Under the pieces are notes generated by a model that ran no database searches, was not told the DNA's origin, and saw only the letters and a program-made list of their open reading frames with translations. A DNA stretch of 20,953 nucleotides from a virus. A program made the position numbers and the translations under genes. The DNA lies in IMG/VR virus record IMGVR_UViG_3300000116_000308, positions 1-20,953 of that record. The stretch is one strand, 5' to 3'. Shown piece after piece: positions 1-8,697 of this stretch; the first letter of the stretch is position 1, and each line of letters starts with the position of its first letter.

Positions 1-72
1 AGTTTTAATTCTGTCAACTGTATTTTCAATATTTTCTTCGGGAACAAATGTGCAGTATAAGCGATTATTCAT
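1..72 (-). CDS. Hypothetical protein, N-terminal fragment cut by the left edge
   Basis: An open frame begins with ATG at 72-70 and stays open for all 24 codons to the edge. The peptide starts MNNRLYCTFVPEENIENTV. It lies 40 bases after the polymerase-like gene, on the same strand, and a TATATTTATG element sits in that gap (105-96), so it could start its own transcript. The leader has no Shine-Dalgarno sequence, like its neighbours. I do not recognise the family from so short a piece. The call rests on the open frame, the plausible start and the fit to the gene layout. Confidence 0.55.
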   Translation of the reverse strand, partial: MNNRLYCTFVPEENIENTVDRIKT

Positions 73-95
73 AAAAAAACCATATATTAGTCCCA

Positions 96-105
96 CATAA
101 ATATA
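96..105 (-). promoter_or_regulatory. Promoter-like AT element before the left-edge gene
   Basis: On the minus strand this reads TATATTTATG. It lies in the 40-base gap between the polymerase-like gene and the next start codon. It resembles the elements before the tail tube, sheath and tape measure genes, and it fits TAnnTTT, the core of the Bacteroidetes -10 box. The window is very AT-rich, so chance matches are expected and confidence is low. Confidence 0.25.
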
Positions 106-112
106 CAATAAT

Positions 113-1402
113 TTATAAAGCCTCCAACACATCGTAATTTTTTCCTATCTTTATTTTTATAGGGTATTTTTTAGATACTATTTCCTTAATTTTTATAAGA
201 GTTTCTTTACCATCTGATTTACTAAAGTCAAATAAAAACGAATCATACACATATAATATTAAGGTAGACTTTTTGTCTTCTAAATATTTATTTACTTCTT
301 TAACAACCTGCATGTTGGTTTCTGTTTCATATGCCTGTATAAGATAATTAAATAATTGTTGACGAGTTAATTTAGGATGATTTTGTTTTTGTATTCGCTT
401 TCCTAATGTAGTTTCAACATAACCCATTCGATTAAACATTTCCCAATTTAAGTCTATATATTCTTGTGCTCTACTAAAATACGGATGGTGTAGGTTTTCT
501 TTTCTAATTCCCCCATACATCTGTTTGAATGTATGTTCTTTAGGATTAATGTTAGGGTCATTGTAAACTTCGCTTAATTCTTCATAAACGTTGTCTTTAG
601 AAAAAGAAAAGCCTACCATGTCCGCAATTAGTCGTGGATGATAACCACTATAATCAATTTCAATTAACAGGTCATTTTTAGGTTCAAATGACTTTCGCTC
701 TCCCGTTTTGTGTTTTAAACCCATAAAACTTAATCCGTTGAAATTGTTTACAGGCCTTCCGGTTGTTGTGTATGGATTATACCATCCGTATATATTATTG
801 TCTTTGGTTGAATGTTTGTCGCATGTTAATTTAAAGTATGTTTCAAAATGATCGTTAATCTTGATTGAATTTTTTTCTATGTGGTATAAACTTGGTAATA
901 TTATGTCGTTGTATAGTGAATCTACATTCTCGCTAAGTAGTGGAATTAACGCATTTTTTCTAGCTTCACACCGCTCGAAGTGTTTACCAATAGGAATCAT
1001 TTTATTTACCTTTATTTGTGGGAATTTACGGTAATAATGTGTGTGTGCTTGTGTGTTAAATTTGTCGTCGAATGGTAAGTTAGTTTGTTTGTAATGTAAG
1101 TGTTGTATATCCGTATGAGGGTTCGTGGGGTTGATATGTCGAGCTGCTTTTGAATCTTTTGTGTAAAACGACTTGCTATTTATCCACTGCCAAACTTCAT
1201 CTTTATCTAAACTGATACACTCTGGGTGGTTTAAAGGAAGTATAAAGCCTTTGCGTTCAAATGAAGAAACGTATATAGCAATAACTTCTGCAAGGGCGGG
1301 GTGAGTATTGTCATTTCCTAGGACATAGTCAATATAGCACTTGTCTGTGAGAATATCGCGGATTTCTGCGAATTGATTGGGTGTTTCGATAAGATAGAAC
1401 AT
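113..1402 (-). CDS. Compact family A DNA polymerase-like protein without a functional-looking exonuclease domain
   Basis: Residues about 160-429 carry the family A (Pol I) polymerase landmarks in order: TGR (214-216); RKSFEP (236-241); motif A with D250 in IDYSGYHPR; an O-helix pattern K288-x3-F292-x3-Y296-G297; GYVETTLGKR (327-336); and motif C, YVYDSF, with D387. Both catalytic aspartates are present. Departures from Pol I are histidine at the motif A position of the steric-gate glutamate (H255), serine after the motif C aspartate, and no arginine four residues before K288. The N-terminal 60 residues (IDYVLGN ... FILPLNHPE) look like the start of a 3'-5' exonuclease fold without the acidic DxE pair, and the rest of that domain is missing. 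At 429 residues it is far shorter than Pol I. It sits 20 bases after a structural gene at the end of the tail operon, an odd place for a replicative enzyme. A repair, gap-filling or primer-making role is possible. The family call is firm and the role is not. Confidence 0.85.
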   Translation of the reverse strand: MFYLIETPNQFAEIRDILTDKCYIDYVLGNDNTHPALAEVIAIYVSSFERKGFILPLNHPECISLDKDEVWQWINSKSFYTKDSKAARHINPTNPHTDIQHLHYKQTNLPFDDKFNTQAHTHYYRKFPQIKVNKMIPIGKHFERCEARKNALIPLLSENVDSLYNDIILPSLYHIEKNSIKINDHFETYFKLTCDKHSTKDNNIYGWYNPYTTTGRPVNNFNGLSFMGLKHKTGERKSFEPKNDLLIEIDYSGYHPRLIADMVGFSFSKDNVYEELSEVYNDPNINPKEHTFKQMYGGIRKENLHHPYFSRAQEYIDLNWEMFNRMGYVETTLGKRIQKQNHPKLTRQQLFNYLIQAYETETNMQVVKEVNKYLEDKKSTLILYVYDSFLFDFSKSDGKETLIKIKEIVSKKYPIKIKIGKNYDVLEAL

Positions 1403-1422
1403 ACCTTATCAATATATGAAAA

Positions 1423-3126
1423 TTATCTTGAATAGCCACCTCTTCCTGAAGGGGCTTTATTACCTGATGAAGATTTACCTGTTGATTTACCTACTAATAA
1501 TTTAGATTTTAAATTTGATTGTTGGTCAAAAGCTTCTTCAAAAGTTGAGGGTTGATCAGGTTCTGACCATCTGTTTAATATTGTAGATTCAATACCTAAA
1601 CTAGTAAGTGATTCTTGGATTGCAAATGCCTCTTCTTTTCTAAGTCTTCCATATCTTCTGTAAGGTAATTTTGTAAATGAAATAGATACTTTCCCACCAC
1701 CACCAAAAGCCATAGGTCCTGAACTTGATGGGTCTTGTTCTACTTTAAGACCCATAGCAACATCTACAGCTGAAGAGCCTATATCTACTGTATTTTTTAG
1801 TTTTTCTTTAAAATTACCAACTGCAGCTGTTGCAAAAGTCATCTTTGAGTATTCTTTTTTAAGTGCTTTGTCAGTTACATTAGTAATAGTAACATAATAA
1901 TTAGGTGGTAAACCAGCATCACCTGAATCTTGTTTAATAGTAATCATTGCTTCATTAACTAAAGCTTCACGAGTAGTAACTGATCTTGGGAAGGTATCAG
2001 AAGTATAAATTACTGAGTCAGGACTAGCTAATGTGTCTAATACTTCACAATATATACCAAATTTACTAGATTTTATATAATATTCATTATAACCTATTGT
2101 TTTAAATAATTCAGATTGAGAATCAACTGAAATATCGTTTTGTGTAGATGGGTCACTTTTAGAAGTACCTAACTCGTAACTATAATATAAATTACTATGG
2201 GGTTCTTCAATATGAATGGGACCTACCATAGGACCATTTATAGGGTGAACATGATATTCACCTATATACTCAGTGCCATTTTCAAAATATAATTCATTAC
2301 CCTCAGTATATAAATTGTTTTTTATTACTTGTGCATATTCAGTAGGATCACTAAATAAATTTTTTATGCCTAATAGAAATCGTTCATATCTAGTTATTAT
2401 ATTAGTATTAATTTCTTTAGCATTTTCTCCTAAAGACCATTTTATACTAAATACTTGGTATAAATTAATGTCAAATTTAGTTTTATTTTGGGATATTGAA
2501 TCATAAATAGATTTATCAATTTCAAAATATTTGTTTAATGAATTATTTCTTTTAGCAAAGTATCTTATATAACTTCCATTACTATAATCTGTGTCTTTAG
2601 GTCTAATTTTAGTAGATATAGGTGATTTATTTTGATTTAATTTTTTAAAAATACCAGGCTTTAAGTTATTGTAAATACTATTTGAAATAACTGTGTTATC
2701 TAATTCTACTTCTTCAGATTCAATTTGATCTAATAAATTTTTAATTTCGTTTTGTTCTTGTTCAGTTAAATCCCTACCTTCAGCATCATCTAATATTTCT
2801 TGAGCTTGTTCAACAATTAATTTATCTCCTGGGTTTATTAAATTTTTTAATAATGAAGTTAATAAATTTGCTAAAAGTTTTTTAGCTAATTCGGTTAAAG
2901 CAAATAATAAAAGATTTTTTAAGTAATTTAATAAAATATTTTTTGTTTTACGGGCTTCAGTAGGAATAATAACTCTACCAGGAGAATTAATATCGTCTCC
3001 TTCATAATATCTATTTTTACTTGTTTGTATATAATTTCCACTAAAAGGAGTTTTATCATCTTGGTATATATAATCACCTTCTTTTGCTGGTTTTACTTTA
3101 GCTTTATTTTTTGGAAAATATGCCAT
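1423..3126 (-). CDS. Putative tail or baseplate structural protein with a histidine-rich motif
   Basis: This 567-residue protein belongs to no family I can name. Residues about 60-98 form a leucine-rich, amphipathic or membrane-prone stretch (NYLKNLLLFALTEL), followed by an acidic helical segment (about 103-142). Near residues 285-312 lies a conserved-looking motif (GEYHVHPINGPMVG followed by HIEEPHSNLYY) with four spaced histidines. The last 80 residues are basic and glycine/serine-rich (GKSSSGNKAPSGRGGYSR). The start codon is one base from the upstream gene's stop, so translation is probably coupled. Its place after the hub candidate and LysM gene suggests a baseplate or tail-tip part. The HxHP motif recalls JAMM proteases but lacks their following serine and aspartate, so metal-dependent structure at the tail tip is as likely as catalysis. 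The function is inferred from context only. Confidence 0.7.
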   Translation of the reverse strand: MAYFPKNKAKVKPAKEGDYIYQDDKTPFSGNYIQTSKNRYYEGDDINSPGRVIIPTEARKTKNILLNYLKNLLLFALTELAKKLLANLLTSLLKNLINPGDKLIVEQAQEILDDAEGRDLTEQEQNEIKNLLDQIESEEVELDNTVISNSIYNNLKPGIFKKLNQNKSPISTKIRPKDTDYSNGSYIRYFAKRNNSLNKYFEIDKSIYDSISQNKTKFDINLYQVFSIKWSLGENAKEINTNIITRYERFLLGIKNLFSDPTEYAQVIKNNLYTEGNELYFENGTEYIGEYHVHPINGPMVGPIHIEEPHSNLYYSYELGTSKSDPSTQNDISVDSQSELFKTIGYNEYYIKSSKFGIYCEVLDTLASPDSVIYTSDTFPRSVTTREALVNEAMITIKQDSGDAGLPPNYYVTITNVTDKALKKEYSKMTFATAAVGNFKEKLKNTVDIGSSAVDVAMGLKVEQDPSSSGPMAFGGGGKVSISFTKLPYRRYGRLRKEEAFAIQESLTSLGIESTILNRWSEPDQPSTFEEAFDQQSNLKSKLLVGKSTGKSSSGNKAPSGRGGYSR

Positions 3127-3127
3127 A

Positions 3128-5527
3128 TTATATTGGTAGTATTGTTGCTTGTCCTGTTATAGTTGTAGTCCAATCTTGTCCCGTGATTTCTTGTTCTTCT
3201 CCCATTACTATAAAGCATACTTTATTTTGTTTATATAATTCAGGTAATCTAGAAGGATCTATTTTAAAAACATTACCTATAATTATACCACTTATACCAT
3301 CTAATTTTGCATTAAATTTAAGAGGGATTATTGATGATATATTAGGTTGAGTACGTTTGGGTTCTCCTATTACTCTATTTTCTCTTCCAGGTACTGATAA
3401 CCTTCCTAAATCAGCTTTTGCTGTGTTTAAAAATTTTAAAGCTGCTGTAGCTGAAGATAAGTCACCACCAGGAATTTCATTATAGTCTGTATATGGGTCT
3501 CCTACTAGTTTTATTTTCTTTTGATCACCTTCAACTCCTCTATTATATGATTGAGCTTGAATTAATGTTGGGTTTTCTGCAGATCCTGGAGCTAAATCAC
3601 TTGTTAATCTTAATCTTTGTAAGTATACTTCTAAAGCTATTTTTAATTCCATAAATCTAAATAACTTTTTTTCTGATGTTGAATGAGAAGCATTACTATA
3701 CCATCCATTTTTTCCTATTTCACCCCAATTAACATTATTATTTTTACTTTTAATAAATCTATTTTTTATACCCCTATTAAAAGCCGCAAACGTTACTTCT
3801 TCTAAAGATTCAGGATCATCTGGATTTTGTGCAGCAATAGCTATAGTAGAAGTTAAAGCACTAGGAATAGATAAATCATAATTAAAATCTCTTACTATTG
3901 AGTTTGTATTTAATACATTTAATGTAAATAAACTATCTGAGGTTATACCTTCACCTGTAAAACCTAAATCTATTATTCTTATTCTATGATTTCTTTCAAA
4001 ATCATTTTGAATTTGAAAATTATGGCCATTTCCACATGAAGCATTTACATCACTCCATATTTTTTTTATAAATTTTCCTATACTAAAATTCTCATTAGGC
4101 ACTTGTTCATTAAATTCATCTTTAGTATAATATTGGGATTTAAATGTTTTATAAAGATAAGTTACTTCAAAAGATATGTCTCCAATTCTTCTTGATTTTT
4201 CTAATTTAGGGGCTTTACCCGGTAATAATCTTTTTATATTTTCAGGAAAAAGACATATATTAGGATTTACTGAAAAACTTAAATTTGTGTAATATGTAAA
4301 TATCCCACAACCCTTTAATAAATCTGTTCCTCTAGAATTTGATTGAACTCCTGTAGAAATAGTTGATAAACTATCAGGAATAATATTTTGATTAAAATTT
4401 AATTTATCATGGGTTACTCTTACAAGAGGAAAACTATTAGCATCTAATGGGATACTATTATTTATTATTCCTATAAAATCTCTCCATCTTATCCATACAC
4501 TAGGGTTAGGATCTTTAGTATTAGAATATTTAATAAGTTTTTTATCTAATTTTGAGTAATTAGTTAAAAAATCTTGTTTTTCTTGTTCTCTTAAAAGTAT
4601 TACATCTTCAAGTCGTTGATCTGAATTAGAAAAAAATCCTCCATCACTATATTCTTTAATATCCCCCTCATAATCAGATTTTTGTGGTAATGCTATTGAA
4701 CCTGACTCAACTTGTTCTTCAAAATCATCTAATTCTTCATCTGTAGGTCTATAATCGCTTAATGCTTCTGCGTATTCACTTAGGTCTTCTAAGGTTTTTT
4801 CTAAATATGATTTAGTGTTGTCTTTATCAGATAATCTTCCTCCTAAACTTTCTAAAACTTCACCTATAGATATTAACTCGGTTTTACAAGAATAACCACC
4901 ATCAGATCTAACAGAGTAATTAAAATTTTTAACTATACCATATAAACCATCATAGTTACCTTTAGATGTTTCTTTTTTTGCTATTATTGCTTCTTGCAAA
5001 GTATCTTGATCATATTTTCCATCCTTACCCTCACCCCAAAATTTAGGATTACTTGAAAGATAAGTTAAATTAGATTCTGTGGTTCCATCATTTTTAATGT
5101 AAGGTGCCCATCCCCATTCTAATAAACATGGATACCCCGGTCTCATATATAATTTTTCTAATAAACTTAATTGATCAGTACTATGACATTCAAAATTTAC
5201 AGTAGCTTGTCTTAAAGATCCATAAGCAGTTTTAGTTTTTATATTAACCCCTGTAATACCCGCCATAGGAATTTTACCAAATCCATTTTTGGGTGCATCA
5301 TAAGAAGTAGCAAAACCTCCTCTAAGTGTATCATTTGACTTAGTTCCTCCTTCTAATACATTATTTTTGGCAGTAGTATTACTACCATTAACATTAACTC
5401 CTGAAGCCATTCTAATAGTACATTGTCTAGTAAGAAAATGTGTTCTATCTCCTTGGCTTACTTTAGTTTGTCTTTGGGCTATTTGACCTTGAACAAAATC
5501 TTCAAAACTTTTTTTAAATATAGACAT
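3128..5527 (-). CDS. Putative baseplate hub-like structural protein
   Basis: This 799-residue virion protein resembles large baseplate or hub proteins of marine T4-like phages. Recognisable parts are an N-terminal beta region (GVNIKTKTAYGSLRQATVNF, about 93-112), then LLEKLYMRPGYPCLLEWGW (about 122-140), then YDGLYGIVKNFNYSVRSDGG (about 192-211). The C-terminus (about 735-799), with GISGIIIGNVFKIDP and ITGQDWTTTITG, looks like the end of hub proteins of the gp27 / late-control-D type. The start codon overlaps the LysM gene's stop by one base (TAATG), so the two are probably translated in series and may be made in linked amounts. A LysM protein followed by a hub protein is common in contractile tail clusters. 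A hub role is inferred from this order and the C-terminal similarity, and another baseplate part cannot be excluded. Confidence 0.65.
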   Translation of the reverse strand: MSIFKKSFEDFVQGQIAQRQTKVSQGDRTHFLTRQCTIRMASGVNVNGSNTTAKNNVLEGGTKSNDTLRGGFATSYDAPKNGFGKIPMAGITGVNIKTKTAYGSLRQATVNFECHSTDQLSLLEKLYMRPGYPCLLEWGWAPYIKNDGTTESNLTYLSSNPKFWGEGKDGKYDQDTLQEAIIAKKETSKGNYDGLYGIVKNFNYSVRSDGGYSCKTELISIGEVLESLGGRLSDKDNTKSYLEKTLEDLSEYAEALSDYRPTDEELDDFEEQVESGSIALPQKSDYEGDIKEYSDGGFFSNSDQRLEDVILLREQEKQDFLTNYSKLDKKLIKYSNTKDPNPSVWIRWRDFIGIINNSIPLDANSFPLVRVTHDKLNFNQNIIPDSLSTISTGVQSNSRGTDLLKGCGIFTYYTNLSFSVNPNICLFPENIKRLLPGKAPKLEKSRRIGDISFEVTYLYKTFKSQYYTKDEFNEQVPNENFSIGKFIKKIWSDVNASCGNGHNFQIQNDFERNHRIRIIDLGFTGEGITSDSLFTLNVLNTNSIVRDFNYDLSIPSALTSTIAIAAQNPDDPESLEEVTFAAFNRGIKNRFIKSKNNNVNWGEIGKNGWYSNASHSTSEKKLFRFMELKIALEVYLQRLRLTSDLAPGSAENPTLIQAQSYNRGVEGDQKKIKLVGDPYTDYNEIPGGDLSSATAALKFLNTAKADLGRLSVPGRENRVIGEPKRTQPNISSIIPLKFNAKLDGISGIIIGNVFKIDPSRLPELYKQNKVCFIVMGEEQEITGQDWTTTITGQATILPI

Positions 5528-5838
5528 TATTCTGCTGTATTTAGATTTTCAAATGTATTAAGTATTACTTGTATATTATTAGGGATTCTAATTTGTATAC
5601 CAGGTTTTAGTAATAAACTATCTCTTCTTATTTTATCTGGATTTGCTTTTGAAATAATCCACCATAATGAAGTATCTTGATAAAAGTTATTAGCTAAAGT
5701 ATCTAATCTATCTCCTACTTGAGTTAACACATATATATCATTTATACTAGGGGGTATTTCGGGGTACAAAGTATTAGTATAATAACGATTTTTATTTTCG
5801 TCTGTTCTTATTGATGTATCTTTATATCTGTTTGCCAT
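5527..5838 (-). CDS. LysM-domain baseplate protein (gp53 / tail protein X-like)
   Basis: This is a 103-residue protein. Residues about 36-86 form a single LysM domain: YVLTQVGDRLDTLANNFYQD, then a tryptophan pair (WWIISKANPD), then the closing LLLKPGIQIRIP. Small LysM proteins join baseplate parts in many contractile phages: T4-like gp53 versions carry a LysM domain, and P2 tail protein X is built from one. No signal peptide is visible, so this is a virion part rather than a secreted wall hydrolase. It starts 7 bases after the preceding structural gene, and its stop overlaps the next start by one base. The fold is clear. The exact equivalence, gp53 or protein X, is not. Confidence 0.85.
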   Translation of the reverse strand: MANRYKDTSIRTDENKNRYYTNTLYPEIPPSINDIYVLTQVGDRLDTLANNFYQDTSLWWIISKANPDKIRRDSLLLKPGIQIRIPNNIQVILNTFENLNTAE

Positions 5839-5845
5839 AATTTAT

Positions 5846-7963
5846 TTAATTTATAAAAGGACTGTAGCCACCTGTTCCTTGTTCACTTTCAGGTACAGGA
5901 CCTTGGACTCCTGCTAATTGACCATTAGTGTAAACTTCTTCTTCTTCTTCATCTAAATAACTATCATCAGTGTCTATTTCTGTGACATTTATTGGGGTAT
6001 TAGGATCTATCCCTCCTCCTTGGAATTTTCCTCCTTTATCATAAAACGTCTCTGTAAATCCAGATGGTAAATAATTACGGTCTGCTTCTGTAGCTACACC
6101 TTGTTTGAGCCAGTTAGTACCTTGAGGTAATAAGAATGGAGAACTTTGAATAGAAGTTTTAGGTATAAAGTTATGTACAGGTGTAAAGTTACATTGAACA
6201 TCTAATACGTGAGGTAATTCCATCATTTTTTTATCTAACCCTCCTTCAGGTGAATCCATTGCAATTTCCCAAGGATAATCTTTTTGCCAAGATAAACTTA
6301 TACTACTAAAAAAGCCAGGTATTGATCTTATCATACTACCTATAGTTACTTTTACAAAAGTACCTCTCATTCTACCACTTTTATAAGTAGGAGCAGTAGT
6401 ACTAACTAAATAATTTAATTTTCTAAATAAAGGTCTCATTTCATGCCTTGTTTGGGCTGCTACTTTAAAACTAAAACCTATTGCTCTATCAAAATTATCA
6501 TATGTGTAAAATGGCTCACCCCTACCTGCATAATTAAATTTATTCCAATTACCACTATAATTGTCATTAAATCCTTCTAAAAATGCTCTAAATTGTATTC
6601 TACCTGAAAATGTTCCTCCTTCATATACATCAAAGTAAAATTTGATTAAATCTCTTTGAAATTCTAAAGGAACTGAGTTATCATGTATATCTAAAGCATT
6701 AATTTTATCTATTGTACCTGGTTCTAAATAATCATATTTTTCTGATTTTATAAATATTGTTCCTGGAGTACCAGTATTAACTCTATTTTCTCTATAAGCA
6801 TCAAATGGTCTATCTTCCCCAAATGAATTTTTTAATCTTTGATGCATTTCAGATTTTCCAGCTCTTATTTCACTAATTGAATCAGTACGAGTTACATTAT
6901 AACCATTAATGTCTACAATTAAAGGGTATTCTTTTTTAAAAGAATCAACTCCATCAGTTGCATATTTAATAGGTATAGCTGAATTTTGATATCTATAAAT
7001 TGTAGTTTTTCCTAAACCATATATTGATCCAGGTCCTTTATCATATTCATATAAAATAGCATTATTAGATTCACCTGTAAGGTCTTTTATTTTTTTAGAA
7101 GCTTTTTCTCCAAAATCTTTAGCTTTATTTCCTATATTTTGAAGTCCTTGACCAAATTTAGTTTTTCTTTCACGTTGTTCTTTTTCAAATGCAGCCTCAG
7201 GAATTACTCCTGTCATTCTTCCGTTATATAGTGTTAAAAGACGGTTTCCTCTATCACTTCCACCTATTCCAAAATCAGATTTTGTTGCTAATTTATCACC
7301 TTTAATAGTACCTATATTATTACCTATTTCAACCGCTAATTTAGCATATGTTTGACTATCTTGCCATATAGGTGATAAACCTGATCTGTTTAAATGTACA
7401 CCCGTAAAATTAACTGCTGCTTGACCTAATATATTTAAACCTACATTAAAAGTTCTATTGTTATTTAAATCTGCACCTGTTGTAAGACTTATAAATTTCC
7501 CTATTTCACCTCCAGCTTTTCCCGCTAATATATCAGGTTGGGCTGCTTGTAAAGCTAATTGTTGGGTTAAAAAACCTATACCTCTTTGTGATAAAAAGAA
7601 TTTACTTAATCTAGCTACATCTTTAGCTGATCTACTTACTGCTGTTGTAATACCACCTCTTATAAACCCGTCAGAAAAACTGTCAATAAAACCTAAAAAA
7701 CGAGAAGCACCTTTATCTAAATCAGGAATTTCTTGATTTTTCCCCATAAAAGGTTCTCTACTAAAACCTTGTCTAGGTCTATCATAAGCATTACCCTCAC
7801 CAAATTTAAGTTTTCTTTGGTTCCATGTAAAATTATCAAAAAGGGAAGTAGAATTACCTAAAGTAGATCCTCCATTATTAAATTGGGCATGGTTAGGATA
7901 TGAATCTACAACACCTGCTGTTTTTCCTTCTTCTAAATTTGTTAAGAGTTGTTTTAAAGCCAT
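5846..7963 (-). CDS. Large conserved tail/baseplate structural protein
   Basis: This 705-residue protein matches in style a virion protein found in many marine myoviruses. Residues about 85-150 are amphipathic helices (VARLSKFFLSQRGIGFLTQQ), followed by FNVGLNILGQAAVNFTGVHL (about 172-191). A basic linker lies around 260-295 (NKAKDFGEKASKKIKDLTGE). A beta-rich domain at about 420-570 includes GRIQFRAFLEGFNDNYSGNW, an FDRAIGFSFKVAAQTRHEMR stretch and KLNYLVSTTAPTYKSG. It resembles domains found in baseplate or tube-initiator proteins. The acidic C-terminus (DTDDSYLDEEEEEVY) is low complexity. It lies 7 bases from the LysM gene and 6 from the repeat protein gene, within the baseplate block. A role in tube initiation or the tail tip is inference, but a structural role is well supported by context. 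Confidence 0.65.
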   Translation of the reverse strand: MALKQLLTNLEEGKTAGVVDSYPNHAQFNNGGSTLGNSTSLFDNFTWNQRKLKFGEGNAYDRPRQGFSREPFMGKNQEIPDLDKGASRFLGFIDSFSDGFIRGGITTAVSRSAKDVARLSKFFLSQRGIGFLTQQLALQAAQPDILAGKAGGEIGKFISLTTGADLNNNRTFNVGLNILGQAAVNFTGVHLNRSGLSPIWQDSQTYAKLAVEIGNNIGTIKGDKLATKSDFGIGGSDRGNRLLTLYNGRMTGVIPEAAFEKEQRERKTKFGQGLQNIGNKAKDFGEKASKKIKDLTGESNNAILYEYDKGPGSIYGLGKTTIYRYQNSAIPIKYATDGVDSFKKEYPLIVDINGYNVTRTDSISEIRAGKSEMHQRLKNSFGEDRPFDAYRENRVNTGTPGTIFIKSEKYDYLEPGTIDKINALDIHDNSVPLEFQRDLIKFYFDVYEGGTFSGRIQFRAFLEGFNDNYSGNWNKFNYAGRGEPFYTYDNFDRAIGFSFKVAAQTRHEMRPLFRKLNYLVSTTAPTYKSGRMRGTFVKVTIGSMIRSIPGFFSSISLSWQKDYPWEIAMDSPEGGLDKKMMELPHVLDVQCNFTPVHNFIPKTSIQSSPFLLPQGTNWLKQGVATEADRNYLPSGFTETFYDKGGKFQGGGIDPNTPINVTEIDTDDSYLDEEEEEVYTNGQLAGVQGPVPESEQGTGGYSPFIN

Positions 7964-7969
7964 AATTTA

Positions 7970-8674
7970 TTAACCGGGCATGTTATCTTCATATTTTCCT
8001 GTTGATGGAAGGCCACCATTTAAATCTATACTTGGAAATTCATAGGGACCTGCTTGTCCTGGTTGATTTCCTGGGGTTGTAACCCCATATGAATAATTAT
8101 AAGGAGTATTTTGTAGTAAAGCTTCATGTAAATCTACTCCACCTAATTGTTTTCCTTGATACTTTCCAGGATTTACCATACCATGAAAATAACCATTACC
8201 CCCATCTATTGCATCTAAATCTTGATATTCTGAATTTCCTGTGGGGCCAGGAGCAGGTCCTATATTTTCTAAGGAATCACCATAAATGTAACCATAAGGG
8301 TTAGTTAATAAATGTTCATGTAAATCTACTCCACCTATTTGTTTACCTTGTTCTTTTCCAGGATTTGCTATACCATGAAAATAACCATTACCTCCTTCTA
8401 CCCCATTTAAATCTGGGTAATCTAATTCAGAAGGTAAATTTACTAGATTATCTTCTTGTAATATAGAATTTTCTCCTAAATCAAATTGTGGTCCTGGTTG
8501 TCCGTCTAAATCTTGGTAAGGTGAATTAGTTGGTACTTCTGGTAAAGAATTTTGCTGTAATGTAGAATCAGGACCTAAATCAAAAGATTGAGCTCCTTGT
8601 TGGTTACTCATATCACTAACAGGTTGATTTCCTCCTACTAAGTCGTATAATGATGATAAATCTTTAAGTGCCAT
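7970..8674 (-). CDS. Repeat-built putative virion protein
   Basis: This 234-residue protein is made mostly of two duplicated modules. The N-terminal pair reads FDLGPDSTLQQNSL and FDLGENSILQEDNL, 33 residues apart. The larger pair reads NGYFHGIANPGKEQGKQIGG and NGYFHGMVNPGKYQGKQLGG, 64 residues apart, each followed by VDLHExLL and a tyrosine/glycine stretch. Short DLDG/DLNG links separate the units. Proline, glycine and asparagine are abundant and no membrane segment is seen, so it is probably extended or loosely folded. It lies between the tape measure gene and a large baseplate gene, each gap being under 25 bases. I know no biochemical function. A scaffold-like or tail-tip role is a guess from position. 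Confidence 0.65.
   Translation of the reverse strand: MALKDLSSLYDLVGGNQPVSDMSNQQGAQSFDLGPDSTLQQNSLPEVPTNSPYQDLDGQPGPQFDLGENSILQEDNLVNLPSELDYPDLNGVEGGNGYFHGIANPGKEQGKQIGGVDLHEHLLTNPYGYIYGDSLENIGPAPGPTGNSEYQDLDAIDGGNGYFHGMVNPGKYQGKQLGGVDLHEALLQNTPYNYSYGVTTPGNQPGQAGPYEFPSIDLNGGLPSTGKYEDNMPG
8123..8424 (-). repeat. Two-copy direct repeat, about 110 bases each, offset by 192 bases
   Basis: Copy A (8123-8232) and copy B (8315-8424) match base for base over long runs, including CCATGAAAATAACCATTACC at 8181 and again at 8373. The offset of 192 bases equals 64 codons, so the frame is kept. The repeat encodes the NGYFHG...GGVDLHE module of the repeat-built virion protein. A second, weaker pair offset by 99 bases (around 8475 and 8574) encodes the FDLG modules. 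This looks like in-gene duplication. Confidence 0.85.
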
Positions 8675-8697
8675 AATAATTAGTTTTGTTATACATA

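Noticed and set aside
2190-2277. A JAMM/MPN metalloprotease in the 567-residue structural protein
   Set aside because: Only the HxHP part matches; the serine and aspartate expected after it are glycine and histidine, and the surrounding sequence does not fit the fold.
5527-5838. The LysM protein as a cell-wall hydrolase or endolysin
   Set aside because: There is no catalytic domain or signal peptide, and the position between baseplate genes fits a structural gp53/X-like part.
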